NCBI RefSeq assembly: GCF_025060895.1
Contig: NZ_JANZKV010000002.1
Span: forward strand, 1 to 39,923
Reading direction: 5' to 3'
From: Stieleria sedimenti
GTDB taxonomy: Bacteria; Planctomycetota; Planctomycetia; Pirellulales; Pirellulaceae
DNA: 39,923 nucleotides
Translations under genes and position numbers: made by a program
The notes under the pieces: model-generated
The model's database searches: none
What the model saw: the letters and a program-made list of their open reading frames with translations, nothing else
Told to the model about the DNA's origin: nothing
Shown here: positions 16,137 to 24,271 of the stretch, one piece after another
Numbering within the stretch: position 1 is the stretch's first letter
Layout of the letters: each line of letters starts with the position of its first letter

Positions 16137-16398
16137 CTACTCGCTGCAATCCCTCCGGGATAGCTGGGACGCCGCGATGGGTGAAGGCTTTTCGCACTTG
16201 GTACGCCTGGCAGTGCGAAAAGTGAACAAGAAAGTGCAAAGCAGCTGGAGTCGGCCCCACCTGCCGCCACCGAGCTCGAGTTCGCCTGGGCCTGAAAAAT
16301 TGGCACCGTCTGACAGGATCCGTTCTAATCAGGTCCTGTGACCGGCCCTCCCGAGGAGCGAGAAAGTTCGATCTCTGCAACCAACGCCCGCATTCGAC

Positions 16399-18279
16399 AT
16401 GACAATTAACCCGCTTCGTCTCGCGATCCTGTTCGCCGTGACTTCATTCACACCATTCGCCGTGGCGAAAGATCGCCCCAACATCTTATGGCTGTTCGCC
16501 GAAGACACCTCGCCGTGGATGGGGTGCTACGGCGACCCGGTCAATCAAGGACAGACACCGAACATCGATTCGCTTGCCGAGCGTGGCGTGCGATTTTCGC
16601 GAGCCTACGTTCCCGCACCGGTTTGCTCGGCATGCCGATCGGCCATCATGGCTGGGACGAATCAGATTCGCTTCGGTGCACACGAACATCGTTCCAGTCG
16701 CGGCCCGGCCAAAATCAATCTGCCCGAGAACATGAAACTGTTGCCCCAGTTGGTGAAAGAGACGGGCTACTTCACCTTTAACTTCGGCAAGGACGATTAC
16801 AACTTCGTCTGGGATCAAGCGGCGACCTATTCGCTGCAAAAGAAGAACCGGGCTGCAATCGATTGGCAGGAACTGAAAGAAAACCAACCGTTCTTCGGCC
16901 AGATCCAAACGGCCGGCGGGAAGAACAACACCGCCAAGTTCCCGGCGGATCGAAAAACGGATCCAACGTCCGTGACCGTCCCGCCGGATTACCCGCAAAA
17001 CCAACTCTATCGCGAAACGGTCGCACAGCACTACGACGCGATCCGAAAAGACGACGATTTCATCGGCACCGTGCTCCAGGGGCTCCGGGAATCCGGTTTG
17101 GACGACAACACGATCGTGGTCTATTTCGGCGACCACGGCGCAAACAACTTGGTGCGTCACAAGCAGATGCCGACCGAAGGCGGGTTGCACGTTCCGTTCC
17201 TCATCGCCGGTCCTTCGCCCTATGTGCCGTCACCCTGTGTTCGCGATGATCTGGTTGATCTGCTGGACCTGTCCGCGACGACGCTCGCGTGGGCCGGCGT
17301 TGACAAGCCGGATTGGTACGAAGGCCAGGATCTGTTCGCCGAGATCGTCGTCCCACGCAGCTTTGTGGCGGCCGCCAAAGATCGGCTCGACCATACCATC
17401 GATCGTGTCCGCACGATTCGCACCGACCGGTTTCGTTACACACGCAATTTCAAGACCGATCGGATCTTGCTGCAGCCCCAGTACCGAGACAAGCGACCGT
17501 TCTTGCAAAACCTTCACGAACTCTATCAGTCCGGTGAACTGTCGCCGAAGCTGACGGAAATCTATTTCGGCGAGCGGCCGGCGGAGGAGTTTTATGACGT
17601 CAAAGCCGATCCCAGCCAAGTCAACAATCTGATCAATGATCCCAAGCATCGCGACGAGATTCGGCGACACCGCCAGTTGCTCGACGAGTGGATTGCGGTC
17701 GGAGACGAAGGCGTCGACGAGGAGCCGCTTGCCGAGCTGGCCTATCAAGCCAACGGGCAGAAATGGGGCGAAGGGGTCAATCCCGAATACGAAGTCGTTC
17801 GCTCGGATAGCGATGGCGACGGATTGTCCGATGACTGGGAACGCATCAACGGACGCGACGCGTCCGACGGCCGGCTGCTGTTTACGTTTGATTGCGGCGG
17901 ATGGCAAACCGAAGGCTGGAGCGGCAGCGATGAAGCGATGGGCAACATCGCGGGCCGGTTGGGATTTCTGGATTTCCGGCTTCCGGGCGGTAAGGCGATG
18001 ATCACACGGCAGGGATTGAAGCTGGACCCGGCCAAGAACCAAGGTGACCTGGCCATCGATCTGCGTTCGGCGCCCGGCACCCAGGTCACTCTCATGGTCG
18101 GTGAAAGCGAGTCCACCGCCACCATGCACGACGCTACGCAGACGGTTCGCTTTCCATTGGATTGGAAAGACACCGTGCGTCAAATTGACTTGCGATTTGA
18201 TGGTCCACCCGGAAGCGTCGTCGAAATCGATTCCATCGCCGTCGTGCCGGCACGGTCGTCATCGGATGGCCGCGACTAA
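16399..18279 (+). CDS. Secreted sulfatase with C-terminal calcium-loop and accessory domain
   Basis: This 626-residue alkaline-phosphatase-superfamily sulfatase hydrolyses sulfate esters or sulfamates, probably on polysaccharides. A signal peptide (to about residue 23) precedes RPNILWLFAED, whose E35/D36 contribute Ca2+ ligands. The formylglycine site is C76 in CSACR (CxAxR type), with K131 and the FGDHG motif at 243-247 (D245, H246). Activation needs a formylglycine-generating enzyme, not encoded here. After the catalytic core, a TSP3/EF-like loop SDSDGDGLSDDWE at about 469-481 leads to a beta-rich domain of ~140 residues that may bind carbohydrate. That extension is unusual for the family. 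The substrate is unknown. Confidence 0.92.
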   Translation: MTINPLRLAILFAVTSFTPFAVAKDRPNILWLFAEDTSPWMGCYGDPVNQGQTPNIDSLAERGVRFSRAYVPAPVCSACRSAIMAGTNQIRFGAHEHRSSRGPAKINLPENMKLLPQLVKETGYFTFNFGKDDYNFVWDQAATYSLQKKNRAAIDWQELKENQPFFGQIQTAGGKNNTAKFPADRKTDPTSVTVPPDYPQNQLYRETVAQHYDAIRKDDDFIGTVLQGLRESGLDDNTIVVYFGDHGANNLVRHKQMPTEGGLHVPFLIAGPSPYVPSPCVRDDLVDLLDLSATTLAWAGVDKPDWYEGQDLFAEIVVPRSFVAAAKDRLDHTIDRVRTIRTDRFRYTRNFKTDRILLQPQYRDKRPFLQNLHELYQSGELSPKLTEIYFGERPAEEFYDVKADPSQVNNLINDPKHRDEIRRHRQLLDEWIAVGDEGVDEEPLAELAYQANGQKWGEGVNPEYEVVRSDSDGDGLSDDWERINGRDASDGRLLFTFDCGGWQTEGWSGSDEAMGNIAGRLGFLDFRLPGGKAMITRQGLKLDPAKNQGDLAIDLRSAPGTQVTLMVGESESTATMHDATQTVRFPLDWKDTVRQIDLRFDGPPGSVVEIDSIAVVPARSSSDGRD

Positions 18280-18302
18280 GTAGCGTGTGGAGCTGTTTTT
18301 AG

Positions 18303-18322
18303 CTGCCGTCGTCAGACGGCGG
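18303..18322 (-). repeat. REP-like hairpin, family B copy 2 (inverted)
   Basis: GCCGTC-GTCA-GACGGC, the inverted counterpart of 12779-12798, lies between two convergent sulfatase genes and could act as a bidirectional transcription boundary, although no T-run follows it. Confidence 0.55.
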
Positions 18323-18340
18323 CTGAAGCGGGACGGAGAT

Positions 18341-18423
18341 GGCAGAATGATGGAGATGGCGTTTGATTCTGGCTTCGCGATCGGAGCGGTCAGGACATCA
18401 TTCTGCCCCGTATGATTCTGCCA
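18341..18423. repeat. ATCATTCTGCC units in both orientations (copy 3)
   Basis: The twin block at 18397-18423 has one perfect unit and one altered unit (TGATTCTGCC). A single inverted unit GGCAGAATGAT lies at 18341-18351. Together they make a possible 11-bp inverted repeat around 45 bases in the gap between the convergent sulfatase genes. Confidence 0.65.
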
Positions 18424-18474
18424 CTTCCAATCCTACTGTCCCCGCCACGTGAAACGCGTGACGCGATCATGGCT

Positions 18475-20121
18475 TCACTGGCTGTTCTTGCGCGTCGCTT
18501 GTTCGTATTGCGCGGCCGAGATCCATTTTAGATCGTCCCAATACCCGGTGTCGTTGGGTTGGTCCGGACCAACGGTCGTTCGTCCGCGGAGGACGATCTG
18601 CGTGGCTTTGGCTTGCAGATCCATGGCGATTGTCATGTTTTCGGCGAGCACGTTTGTTGTTTCACCGGGATCTTCTTCCAGGTTGTAGAGTTCGGCGTCG
18701 GCCCGACCGTGGGGCAAAACCAGTTTCCATTTGTCTTCGGTGATCGCGAATCGACCGTTGATGGCGTGGTTGATCAGCGGTAATCGGTGACGGTTGCTCA
18801 CGGGATTGACGAGTACCGATGCAAAGCTGTGACTGTCGACACCTTCGTCCGGTTGTAGGTCGATGTCGAGAAGCTCGGCGAAGGTCGCCAGCAAATCGAT
18901 TTGTCCCACCGGCCGATGCCAGCTTCGTCCCGGCGACAAGATCCCCGCGGACCAGCGGACAAAGAACGGGACGCGATGGCCGCCTTCGTAGATCGAACGT
19001 TTGCCTTCGCGATAGCGGAAATTACTGCGGTGACCGAATGCTTTGATGCGTTGCTTCCACGAGCTTTCCGGACCGTTGTCGCTGGTGAACACGATCAGCG
19101 TGTTTTCCGCCAATTCGGCATCGTCGAGGAACTTGAGAATGCGGCCGACGTGGAAATCGGTTTCGATGACAAACTCGCCATAGCCGCCGCAATCACCCTG
19201 GCCGTGGAACTCGGGCAACGGGCAGACCGGGTAGTGTGGCGACGTCAGCGGCAGGTACAGAAAGAATGGTTTCTCCGAACTTGAGCCCGATGTATGCGAC
19301 TGCATCCATTCGATCGCGGTGTCGGTGAACCGTGTCAAACACTGGTTGTCGATAAAGTCCGGTGCGACCTCCATGCCCTGCTTGCCGAGCGCCTGTTGCG
19401 TCGCTTCGGGGGTCGGCTGGTAGGGCGGCATGATGCGATAGTCCATGTGCCGTGCATTCGGTTTCTTGGCGGTGAAGACCGTCGGCGGCACCTTGGCATG
19501 TCGGCCTTCGAACCACGCCAGCACGCCGTAGTTGAGCGACGCGGGGACCCCAAAGAAGTAGTCGAAGCCTTTGTCCAAGGGCATGTCACGGGTCGGCTGA
19601 GACCAATCCCGGTTCTTGTGGTTCGTTCCCGGAAAGTCCATGCCGAGGTGCCATTTGCCGACCATGGCGGTCGCGTATCCGTTGTCACGCAACATCGACG
19701 CGATCGTGGTCCGTCCGTCTCCGATCAAGCATTCGCCCTCGGCGCCCATCACTCCCGTTTTCAGCGTCGTCCGCCACGAATAGCGTCCGGTCAGCAATCC
19801 GTAGCGTGACGGCGTGCAGACCGAATCGGAGGAATGCCCGTTGGTGAACGTGATCCCTTCGGCGGCCAATCGATCCAGATTCGGCGTCTTGAACTTGGCA
19901 TCCGGATTCAAACAGCTGGCATCACCAAAGCCTTGGTCATCGGTATAGATGACAAGAATGTTGGGGCGAACCGGCTCGGCTTGTAGGGCCGGGGCGGAGA
20001 GGGCATGCGTCAGCAGGGCGGCAGCGGCCAGGACGCCCCACGTTGTCGTTCGGTGTCGCGAGAGTGACCGCCGAAAACCCATCGGCGTCGAAGCAAGGCG
20101 TTGGGTCATCTTGAATCCCAT
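18475..20121 (-). CDS. Secreted sulfatase (arylsulfatase-type)
   Basis: This 548-residue sulfatase starts at ATG 20121 (M5 and M14 are other possible starts). The signal peptide is at about 24-48 (WGVLAAAALLTHALSAPALQA). Core motifs are RPNILVIYTDDQG (D61, D62 as Ca2+ ligands), the formylglycine site C102 in CTPSR, TGRYSWRT, KWHLG, and FTSDNGPES for the C-terminal metal site. It therefore has a complete catalytic set of the CxPxR type, distinct from the CxAxR of the convergent sulfatase. The domain order resembles arylsulfatase A-like planctomycete enzymes. It is the last gene of a possible minus-strand run with the permease gene upstream, 28 bp away. Confidence 0.93.
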   Translation of the reverse strand: MGFKMTQRLASTPMGFRRSLSRHRTTTWGVLAAAALLTHALSAPALQAEPVRPNILVIYTDDQGFGDASCLNPDAKFKTPNLDRLAAEGITFTNGHSSDSVCTPSRYGLLTGRYSWRTTLKTGVMGAEGECLIGDGRTTIASMLRDNGYATAMVGKWHLGMDFPGTNHKNRDWSQPTRDMPLDKGFDYFFGVPASLNYGVLAWFEGRHAKVPPTVFTAKKPNARHMDYRIMPPYQPTPEATQQALGKQGMEVAPDFIDNQCLTRFTDTAIEWMQSHTSGSSSEKPFFLYLPLTSPHYPVCPLPEFHGQGDCGGYGEFVIETDFHVGRILKFLDDAELAENTLIVFTSDNGPESSWKQRIKAFGHRSNFRYREGKRSIYEGGHRVPFFVRWSAGILSPGRSWHRPVGQIDLLATFAELLDIDLQPDEGVDSHSFASVLVNPVSNRHRLPLINHAINGRFAITEDKWKLVLPHGRADAELYNLEEDPGETTNVLAENMTIAMDLQAKATQIVLRGRTTVGPDQPNDTGYWDDLKWISAAQYEQATRKNSQ

Positions 20122-20149
20122 TGTTTAGAAGTTTGGAAGGTTGACAGCA

Positions 20150-21571
20150 CTACGGAGCGACAGCGGGGGTTTCCAAGCGTCCGGCCATGATGTTCGCGAT
20201 CTGGCGTGTCGGCTCGAATCGCTCGAGCACGATCTTGATCGCCGCGGTGATCGGCGTGGCCAGAAACATCCCGATGATGCCCCACATCATGCCCCAAAAC
20301 ATCAATCCCAACAGAATCGTGACGGGGTGCAGGTCGGACGAATTGCCCATCAACTTCGGCTCGACCACGTTTCCGCTGAGGATTTGGATGGCCGAAGTTG
20401 CCACGATCACCGAGACCATCCAGACGATGTTGCCGGACGGATCCAACAAGATCAACGGGATCGGCAACAAACTGGCGACGATCGGCCCGATGTTGGGAAT
20501 GAAGTTCAAGAGAAACGCGAGCACCCCGAACGACAACGCCATCGGGACGCCGAACATCCGCAAGGTGAGGCCAAACACGGCGCCGGTGCCGATAGAAATC
20601 ACCGTCTTCAGCGACAGGTAGCCCCGGATCTGCGAGTCGATTTCGCGCAACGTCGCGGTCTGGGCATAAGACGACTTGCCAAGCAAAAGAAAGAAAACGT
20701 AGATCAGAACGACGATGCTGGTCGACACCAGACTCAAAAAGGCCTGCAACACGACCGAAATGCCGTCACGCACGAAGGCGTCTACCAGTTCGGTGGCCTC
20801 TTGCATCCGCGACGATTCGACCGGAACACTTCGTGCGCGAATTTGCACGGTCGGAGTTTCCAGGAGCGGGAGTGATTCGTTCTCGCTTACCTCGGCATCT
20901 GCCGCGGACTCTGCAGCCGGATCGGAGCCCGGTGGGGCATCGGATGAAGCGGCGGCATCCGCCGGCGATTCAGCATCCGCCGGCGATTCAGCATCCGCCG
21001 GCGATTCAGCATTCGCTGGAGAGACAGCATCCGCCGGAGGGTTTGGGGACGCGATCGGTTCCGGAGGCTCGGTGGAGTCGACCGTGGTTTTGCGGTCGAC
21101 GGCGGCGCCCGGCGGATCCAGGGGGAGAAACCCGCCGTCAGAAGTGGTGGATTGGTCGTCGTCGTTGGAAAACTTAACGCCGACAAACTTTTTTAGCGAG
21201 AGCGCGTCGAAGGAGAGCTTGTCATCGACCTTGTCCACCAATTGCCGCACACGCGTTCGGTATTCTTCTTTGTTTTTCGCCAGATCGATGATCGAGAACG
21301 AGATCGTCAACCCGAACACGCCCATCAGGCCGACCCCCAACAGAAACGCCATCCCGGCGGCGGCAACGCGTGAGACGTTGAACCGGTACTCCAGGTAAGA
21401 CAGGATCGGGCCGACGCCGCTGACAATGAAACAGGCCACGACGAACGGTACCAGCACCGGTCGCAGCCAATACATCATGTAGATGCCCGCGACGCCGGCC
21501 AAGACCATCAAGCAGACCGTCTGGATCTGCTGGTCGCTGATTCGTTTTCCCGGCTGATCGGAATCTGGCAT
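20150..21571 (-). CDS. AI-2E/PerM-family membrane permease with repeat-bearing insert
   Basis: This 473-residue inner-membrane protein belongs to the AI-2E transporter (DUF20) family, whose members include E. coli TqsA, YdiK and PerM. Two helices at about 15-50 and further ones at 65-90 start the protein. The family core is clear in the C-terminal half: about five helices with GVLAFLLNFIPNIGPIVAS and VTILLGLMFWGMMWGIIGMFLATP. Family members have about 350 residues. This one carries about 100 extra hydrophilic residues after helix 3, including a PADAES tandem repeat (18-bp DNA units). ATG 21571 is chosen; the preceding GTG 21574 would add one residue. The exported substrate is unknown. Confidence 0.9.
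   Translation of the reverse strand: MPDSDQPGKRISDQQIQTVCLMVLAGVAGIYMMYWLRPVLVPFVVACFIVSGVGPILSYLEYRFNVSRVAAAGMAFLLGVGLMGVFGLTISFSIIDLAKNKEEYRTRVRQLVDKVDDKLSFDALSLKKFVGVKFSNDDDQSTTSDGGFLPLDPPGAAVDRKTTVDSTEPPEPIASPNPPADAVSPANAESPADAESPADAESPADAAASSDAPPGSDPAAESAADAEVSENESLPLLETPTVQIRARSVPVESSRMQEATELVDAFVRDGISVVLQAFLSLVSTSIVVLIYVFFLLLGKSSYAQTATLREIDSQIRGYLSLKTVISIGTGAVFGLTLRMFGVPMALSFGVLAFLLNFIPNIGPIVASLLPIPLILLDPSGNIVWMVSVIVATSAIQILSGNVVEPKLMGNSSDLHPVTILLGLMFWGMMWGIIGMFLATPITAAIKIVLERFEPTRQIANIMAGRLETPAVAP
20955..21038 (-). repeat. 18-bp tandem repeat inside the permease gene
   Basis: Three perfect copies of an 18-bp unit beginning GCATCCGCCGGC (20955-21008), a diverged fourth (21009-21026) and a partial fifth encode PADAES hexapeptides in the permease insert. 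The perfect copies suggest recent slippage, and copy number may vary between strains. Confidence 0.85.
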
Positions 21572-21619
21572 CACAAACTCATCTGCGTTGATGGGGTCAG
21601 CGTCGCGATCTCGATCAGA

Positions 21620-22468
21620 TCACTCCGGTTGACGATTGCGGGTGGACTTGAGCTGCGAATTATAGGGGGACAGACTGCTCGGCGAGATCACCTCGGAAGG
21701 GATTTCCAAGAACCGCTCCAACGTCGCGGAGATGCGCACGATCGCGTCCCAGTTCTCCGTCACAAGCGGTTGCGAATGTGCCAGATTATTTCGCAAGGCT
21801 TCGATCTGGCCCAGCACGGTCTTGATTTGCGACCTTGAGCGATCCCAGTAGGTTTTCCGGAGTTGCTCCGATCGCGACAACAGCTGTCCCTTGTCACCGA
21901 GTTGCAAGCAGTCGATCAGGCGAACGGATTGATTGCGTCGCCGTCGTTCGGATTGGAGTGAGACAGCTTTTGCGTATCGCGACGCGGATACAAACTCGGT
22001 CCATGAGTCGTCTTGATAATGGTTGGCAACAATCCGTGTCAGGCTGAGTTCGAACAGCGTGACCATGCCGAACAGCCACATCCGCATCGGTGGTTTTTCG
22101 AAATCGTTGCGGACAATCACGCCGACGGGTTGGCCGAGCGCGGAAACCAGAAGAAACTCCGCGACCGACAGCGCGGTGACCACCGTATGGAGCGGTGTCG
22201 CCGCGGCGACGATCTGGATTTCCGAGAGTGGAACGAGTTGTTCGGTCAGGGGCCGATCGTCGTACAAGGCTTGCTCGATGCAACCGATGATCATACCGTT
22301 GTGCCGGATCCCGACGACCGACAGCGGACGATCGACCATGAAGGTCCCGACGGCATCGATATCTGCCGTCGTGTCGAAGGAAGCGATCGGCTCGGCGATG
22401 TCTTGCGCGACGAATCCCTCGTAGAACACGCGGCGCAAGCTGTCGACCGTATTCGTCTGGCCTTGCAT
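21620..22468 (-). CDS. CBS-domain protein with C-terminal HEPN-like region
   Basis: This 282-residue soluble protein has no assigned function. The N-terminal part (about 20-125) looks like a CBS pair: AEPIASFDTTADIDAVGTFM and VVGIRHNGMIIGCIE form the first repeat, TPLHTVVTALSVAEFLLV and GQPVGVIVRND the second. CBS pairs usually bind adenosyl ligands such as AMP, ATP or SAM. A link FEKPPMRMWLFGMVTLFE joins it to an all-helical C-terminus containing LIDCLQLGDKG and RNNLAH at 226-231, an R-x4-H motif typical of HEPN domains, several of which are RNases. The nuclease role here is inference. Its gene lies 13 bp after the secreted protein gene, so co-transcription is likely. Confidence 0.75.
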   Translation of the reverse strand: MQGQTNTVDSLRRVFYEGFVAQDIAEPIASFDTTADIDAVGTFMVDRPLSVVGIRHNGMIIGCIEQALYDDRPLTEQLVPLSEIQIVAAATPLHTVVTALSVAEFLLVSALGQPVGVIVRNDFEKPPMRMWLFGMVTLFELSLTRIVANHYQDDSWTEFVSASRYAKAVSLQSERRRRNQSVRLIDCLQLGDKGQLLSRSEQLRKTYWDRSRSQIKTVLGQIEALRNNLAHSQPLVTENWDAIVRISATLERFLEIPSEVISPSSLSPYNSQLKSTRNRQPE

Positions 22469-22481
22469 CAGCGACCCAGGC

Positions 22482-24020
22482 CTAAAACTCGATCTGGTAC
22501 TTCTCTGTCATCGTCCGGCGGATGCCGGCTGTTTCCTGATCAATCATCTGCCAGATTTGTTGCACCGATGCGGCGCCCGCGGTGCGTTCTTGACGCGTGA
22601 TGATCGCATCGGTCCGCCCCTTTTCACGCAGCGACGCTTGACCGGCTCCGACGGTGGCCGTGTAGCCTTGGGGGCCATATCCGCCTGAGTTGTAGCCATA
22701 GCCCACGCGGTAACCGCCGCTGCTGTAGGAGTACCCGCCGGATCCCGCATTGTTGCTGGCTCGCCGATTGGAGGCCCGCATCCCGACGCCTTTCATGGAC
22801 ATCTCGGCACTTCGAAACAGCTCCGCGATGTTTGAGCCGTAGTTCAACAGTTCTTCGTCGACATTGAGAATGGGCAGGTTGTCGATCTTGCGGGCGTAGC
22901 GGTCGTACCACATCGCGGCTTGGCCGAAGGTTTTGACCTGGTCACGTTTCGGTTTCTCACGCAAGTCTTCGATTAACGTCGTCACCGAATTGTAGTATTG
23001 CTGGGCAGCGATCGTTTTTGCCGAGCCGTCGGGGTCCGAACCGGGCGACGACGCCAGTTGCATCGCATCGGAAAGCTCATGCGGAAGCTCCAAAATGCTC
23101 ATCACGCGGCGAGCACCGTCGGTGGAGAGCGTTCCTCGAAGCATCAATGTGTTTCCACTGACCGAAGGCGTCCAATCGTGAAAGTCGTCGATCATTGCAC
23201 CCTGTCGCTGCAGGACTTGGATCAGCAGTGGCTTGCCAATGTTCGCCAGCAAGCCTGCGTCAGCACTAAAATCGACTCGTACCGCTCCGACCGTCTTGTC
23301 TGTCACGGTCACTCCCAACGTGATCCCCTTGACGCCCGTGATCAGCTTGGTCAACTCGCCGAGGTCAACTCCCGACTCCTTCAGCGGTTCGAAGGCTTCC
23401 AACCGAGATTTCACCAGTTCGGCCGAAAGTGTGTCTGCGACATCCATCGCCATGATGACCGGCGTTCCGACTTCGGTTGCGTACTTGAAGGCCTGAGCCA
23501 GGTATGGCGAATACTCCGCATCGGACGTCGTCGTGTCCGTCTTCCGCAACCAGCGACTGACGTCCTGTCGGTTTGCCGGCGTGTAAGTCCCCAACAGGTC
23601 ATCGGAAAGCTGAATGATGTAACGATCGTTCGGTAATTTCGCCGCCGTGCGGCCCTCCAGGTTGTCCATCGCTCCGCCGAATCGCTGGGCAACCGTCGAG
23701 ACACTGCGTTTGCCTTGCAACCGGACGAGCGCCATTTCCCAAATCGATTTTCCAAATTCAAGATCGGAGCGTCCGGCCAGCAGCACCTCCTTGGCATCCG
23801 GTGGCAGGGCCGTCAGGCCTGCGTCATAGGCAGCCTTGCGGCGCGCGCTCCAGCGTTCGCGGTCTGCCACCGCCGAACCAAACATCTTGTCGGCGTTGAT
23901 CATGACCAGAGTGTTTGCATCGGTCGGCACCCGGTACCGCATTCCAGAAAACGCGGACTGGGCGACCACCGTCGGCATGGTGATCGAAAACGTGACGAGA
24001 AGGAGAAGGCATCGATTCAT
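22482..24020 (-). CDS. Secreted planctomycete protein with Gly/Tyr/Ser-rich segment
   Basis: This 512-residue exported protein starts at ATG 24020, with AAGGA 8 nt upstream; the alternative start at 24161 adds 47 residues that are not family-like. The signal peptide is MNRCLLLLVTFSITMPTVVAQS. The mature chain is mixed alpha/beta with VPTDANTLVMINADKMFG near the start and TVTDKTVGAVRVDFSADAG later, suggesting two related beta-rich modules. Near residues 425-455 is a low-complexity stretch with repeated SGGY and YGYNSGGYG. I do not recognise a catalytic motif. It is probably periplasmic or cell-surface located. It leads the presumed minus-strand transcript that continues into the CBS-HEPN, permease and sulfatase genes. 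Confidence 0.75.
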   Translation of the reverse strand: MNRCLLLLVTFSITMPTVVAQSAFSGMRYRVPTDANTLVMINADKMFGSAVADRERWSARRKAAYDAGLTALPPDAKEVLLAGRSDLEFGKSIWEMALVRLQGKRSVSTVAQRFGGAMDNLEGRTAAKLPNDRYIIQLSDDLLGTYTPANRQDVSRWLRKTDTTTSDAEYSPYLAQAFKYATEVGTPVIMAMDVADTLSAELVKSRLEAFEPLKESGVDLGELTKLITGVKGITLGVTVTDKTVGAVRVDFSADAGLLANIGKPLLIQVLQRQGAMIDDFHDWTPSVSGNTLMLRGTLSTDGARRVMSILELPHELSDAMQLASSPGSDPDGSAKTIAAQQYYNSVTTLIEDLREKPKRDQVKTFGQAAMWYDRYARKIDNLPILNVDEELLNYGSNIAELFRSAEMSMKGVGMRASNRRASNNAGSGGYSYSSGGYRVGYGYNSGGYGPQGYTATVGAGQASLREKGRTDAIITRQERTAGAASVQQIWQMIDQETAGIRRTMTEKYQIEF

Positions 24021-24230
24021 GTTGTGGGTCCTTGGAGCACCGTGGCAAGGAGAAGTCAGAGCTTGCCTAGTGTAATGGATCCCAAGCCGGATTTCCTTGA
24101 GAAACCGCGTCTGAAATTCCTCAACTGACCCGTGAAACGAGAGGAAGCCCTGGAATAGCACGGAACGACGAGAAAAAACGCACCTCTGTCGGGGGCAGCG
24201 ACTCTGCGTGTGCGGTTACGTCTCAATTCG

Positions 24231-24260
24231 GAGCCCCGCCGACAGCGCGTCGTGGGGCTC
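24231..24260 (-). terminator. Hairpin downstream of the DUF1571 gene
   Basis: GAGCCCC and GGGGCTC form a 7-bp stem around a 16-nt loop that itself has complementary GCCGAC/GTCG parts. It begins 12 bp beyond the minus-strand stop codon. No T-run follows, so the termination role is only suggested by position. Confidence 0.4.
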
Positions 24261-24271
24261 GCCACTTCCCG

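Noticed and set aside
18303-18322. Intrinsic terminator between the convergent sulfatases
   Set aside because: The stem is good, but no T-run follows on either strand, so I list it as a repeat.
21620-22468. Toxin-antitoxin or phage-defence locus around the HEPN-like gene
   Set aside because: No MNT, antitoxin or other defence gene is adjacent; the neighbours encode a secreted protein, a permease and a sulfatase.
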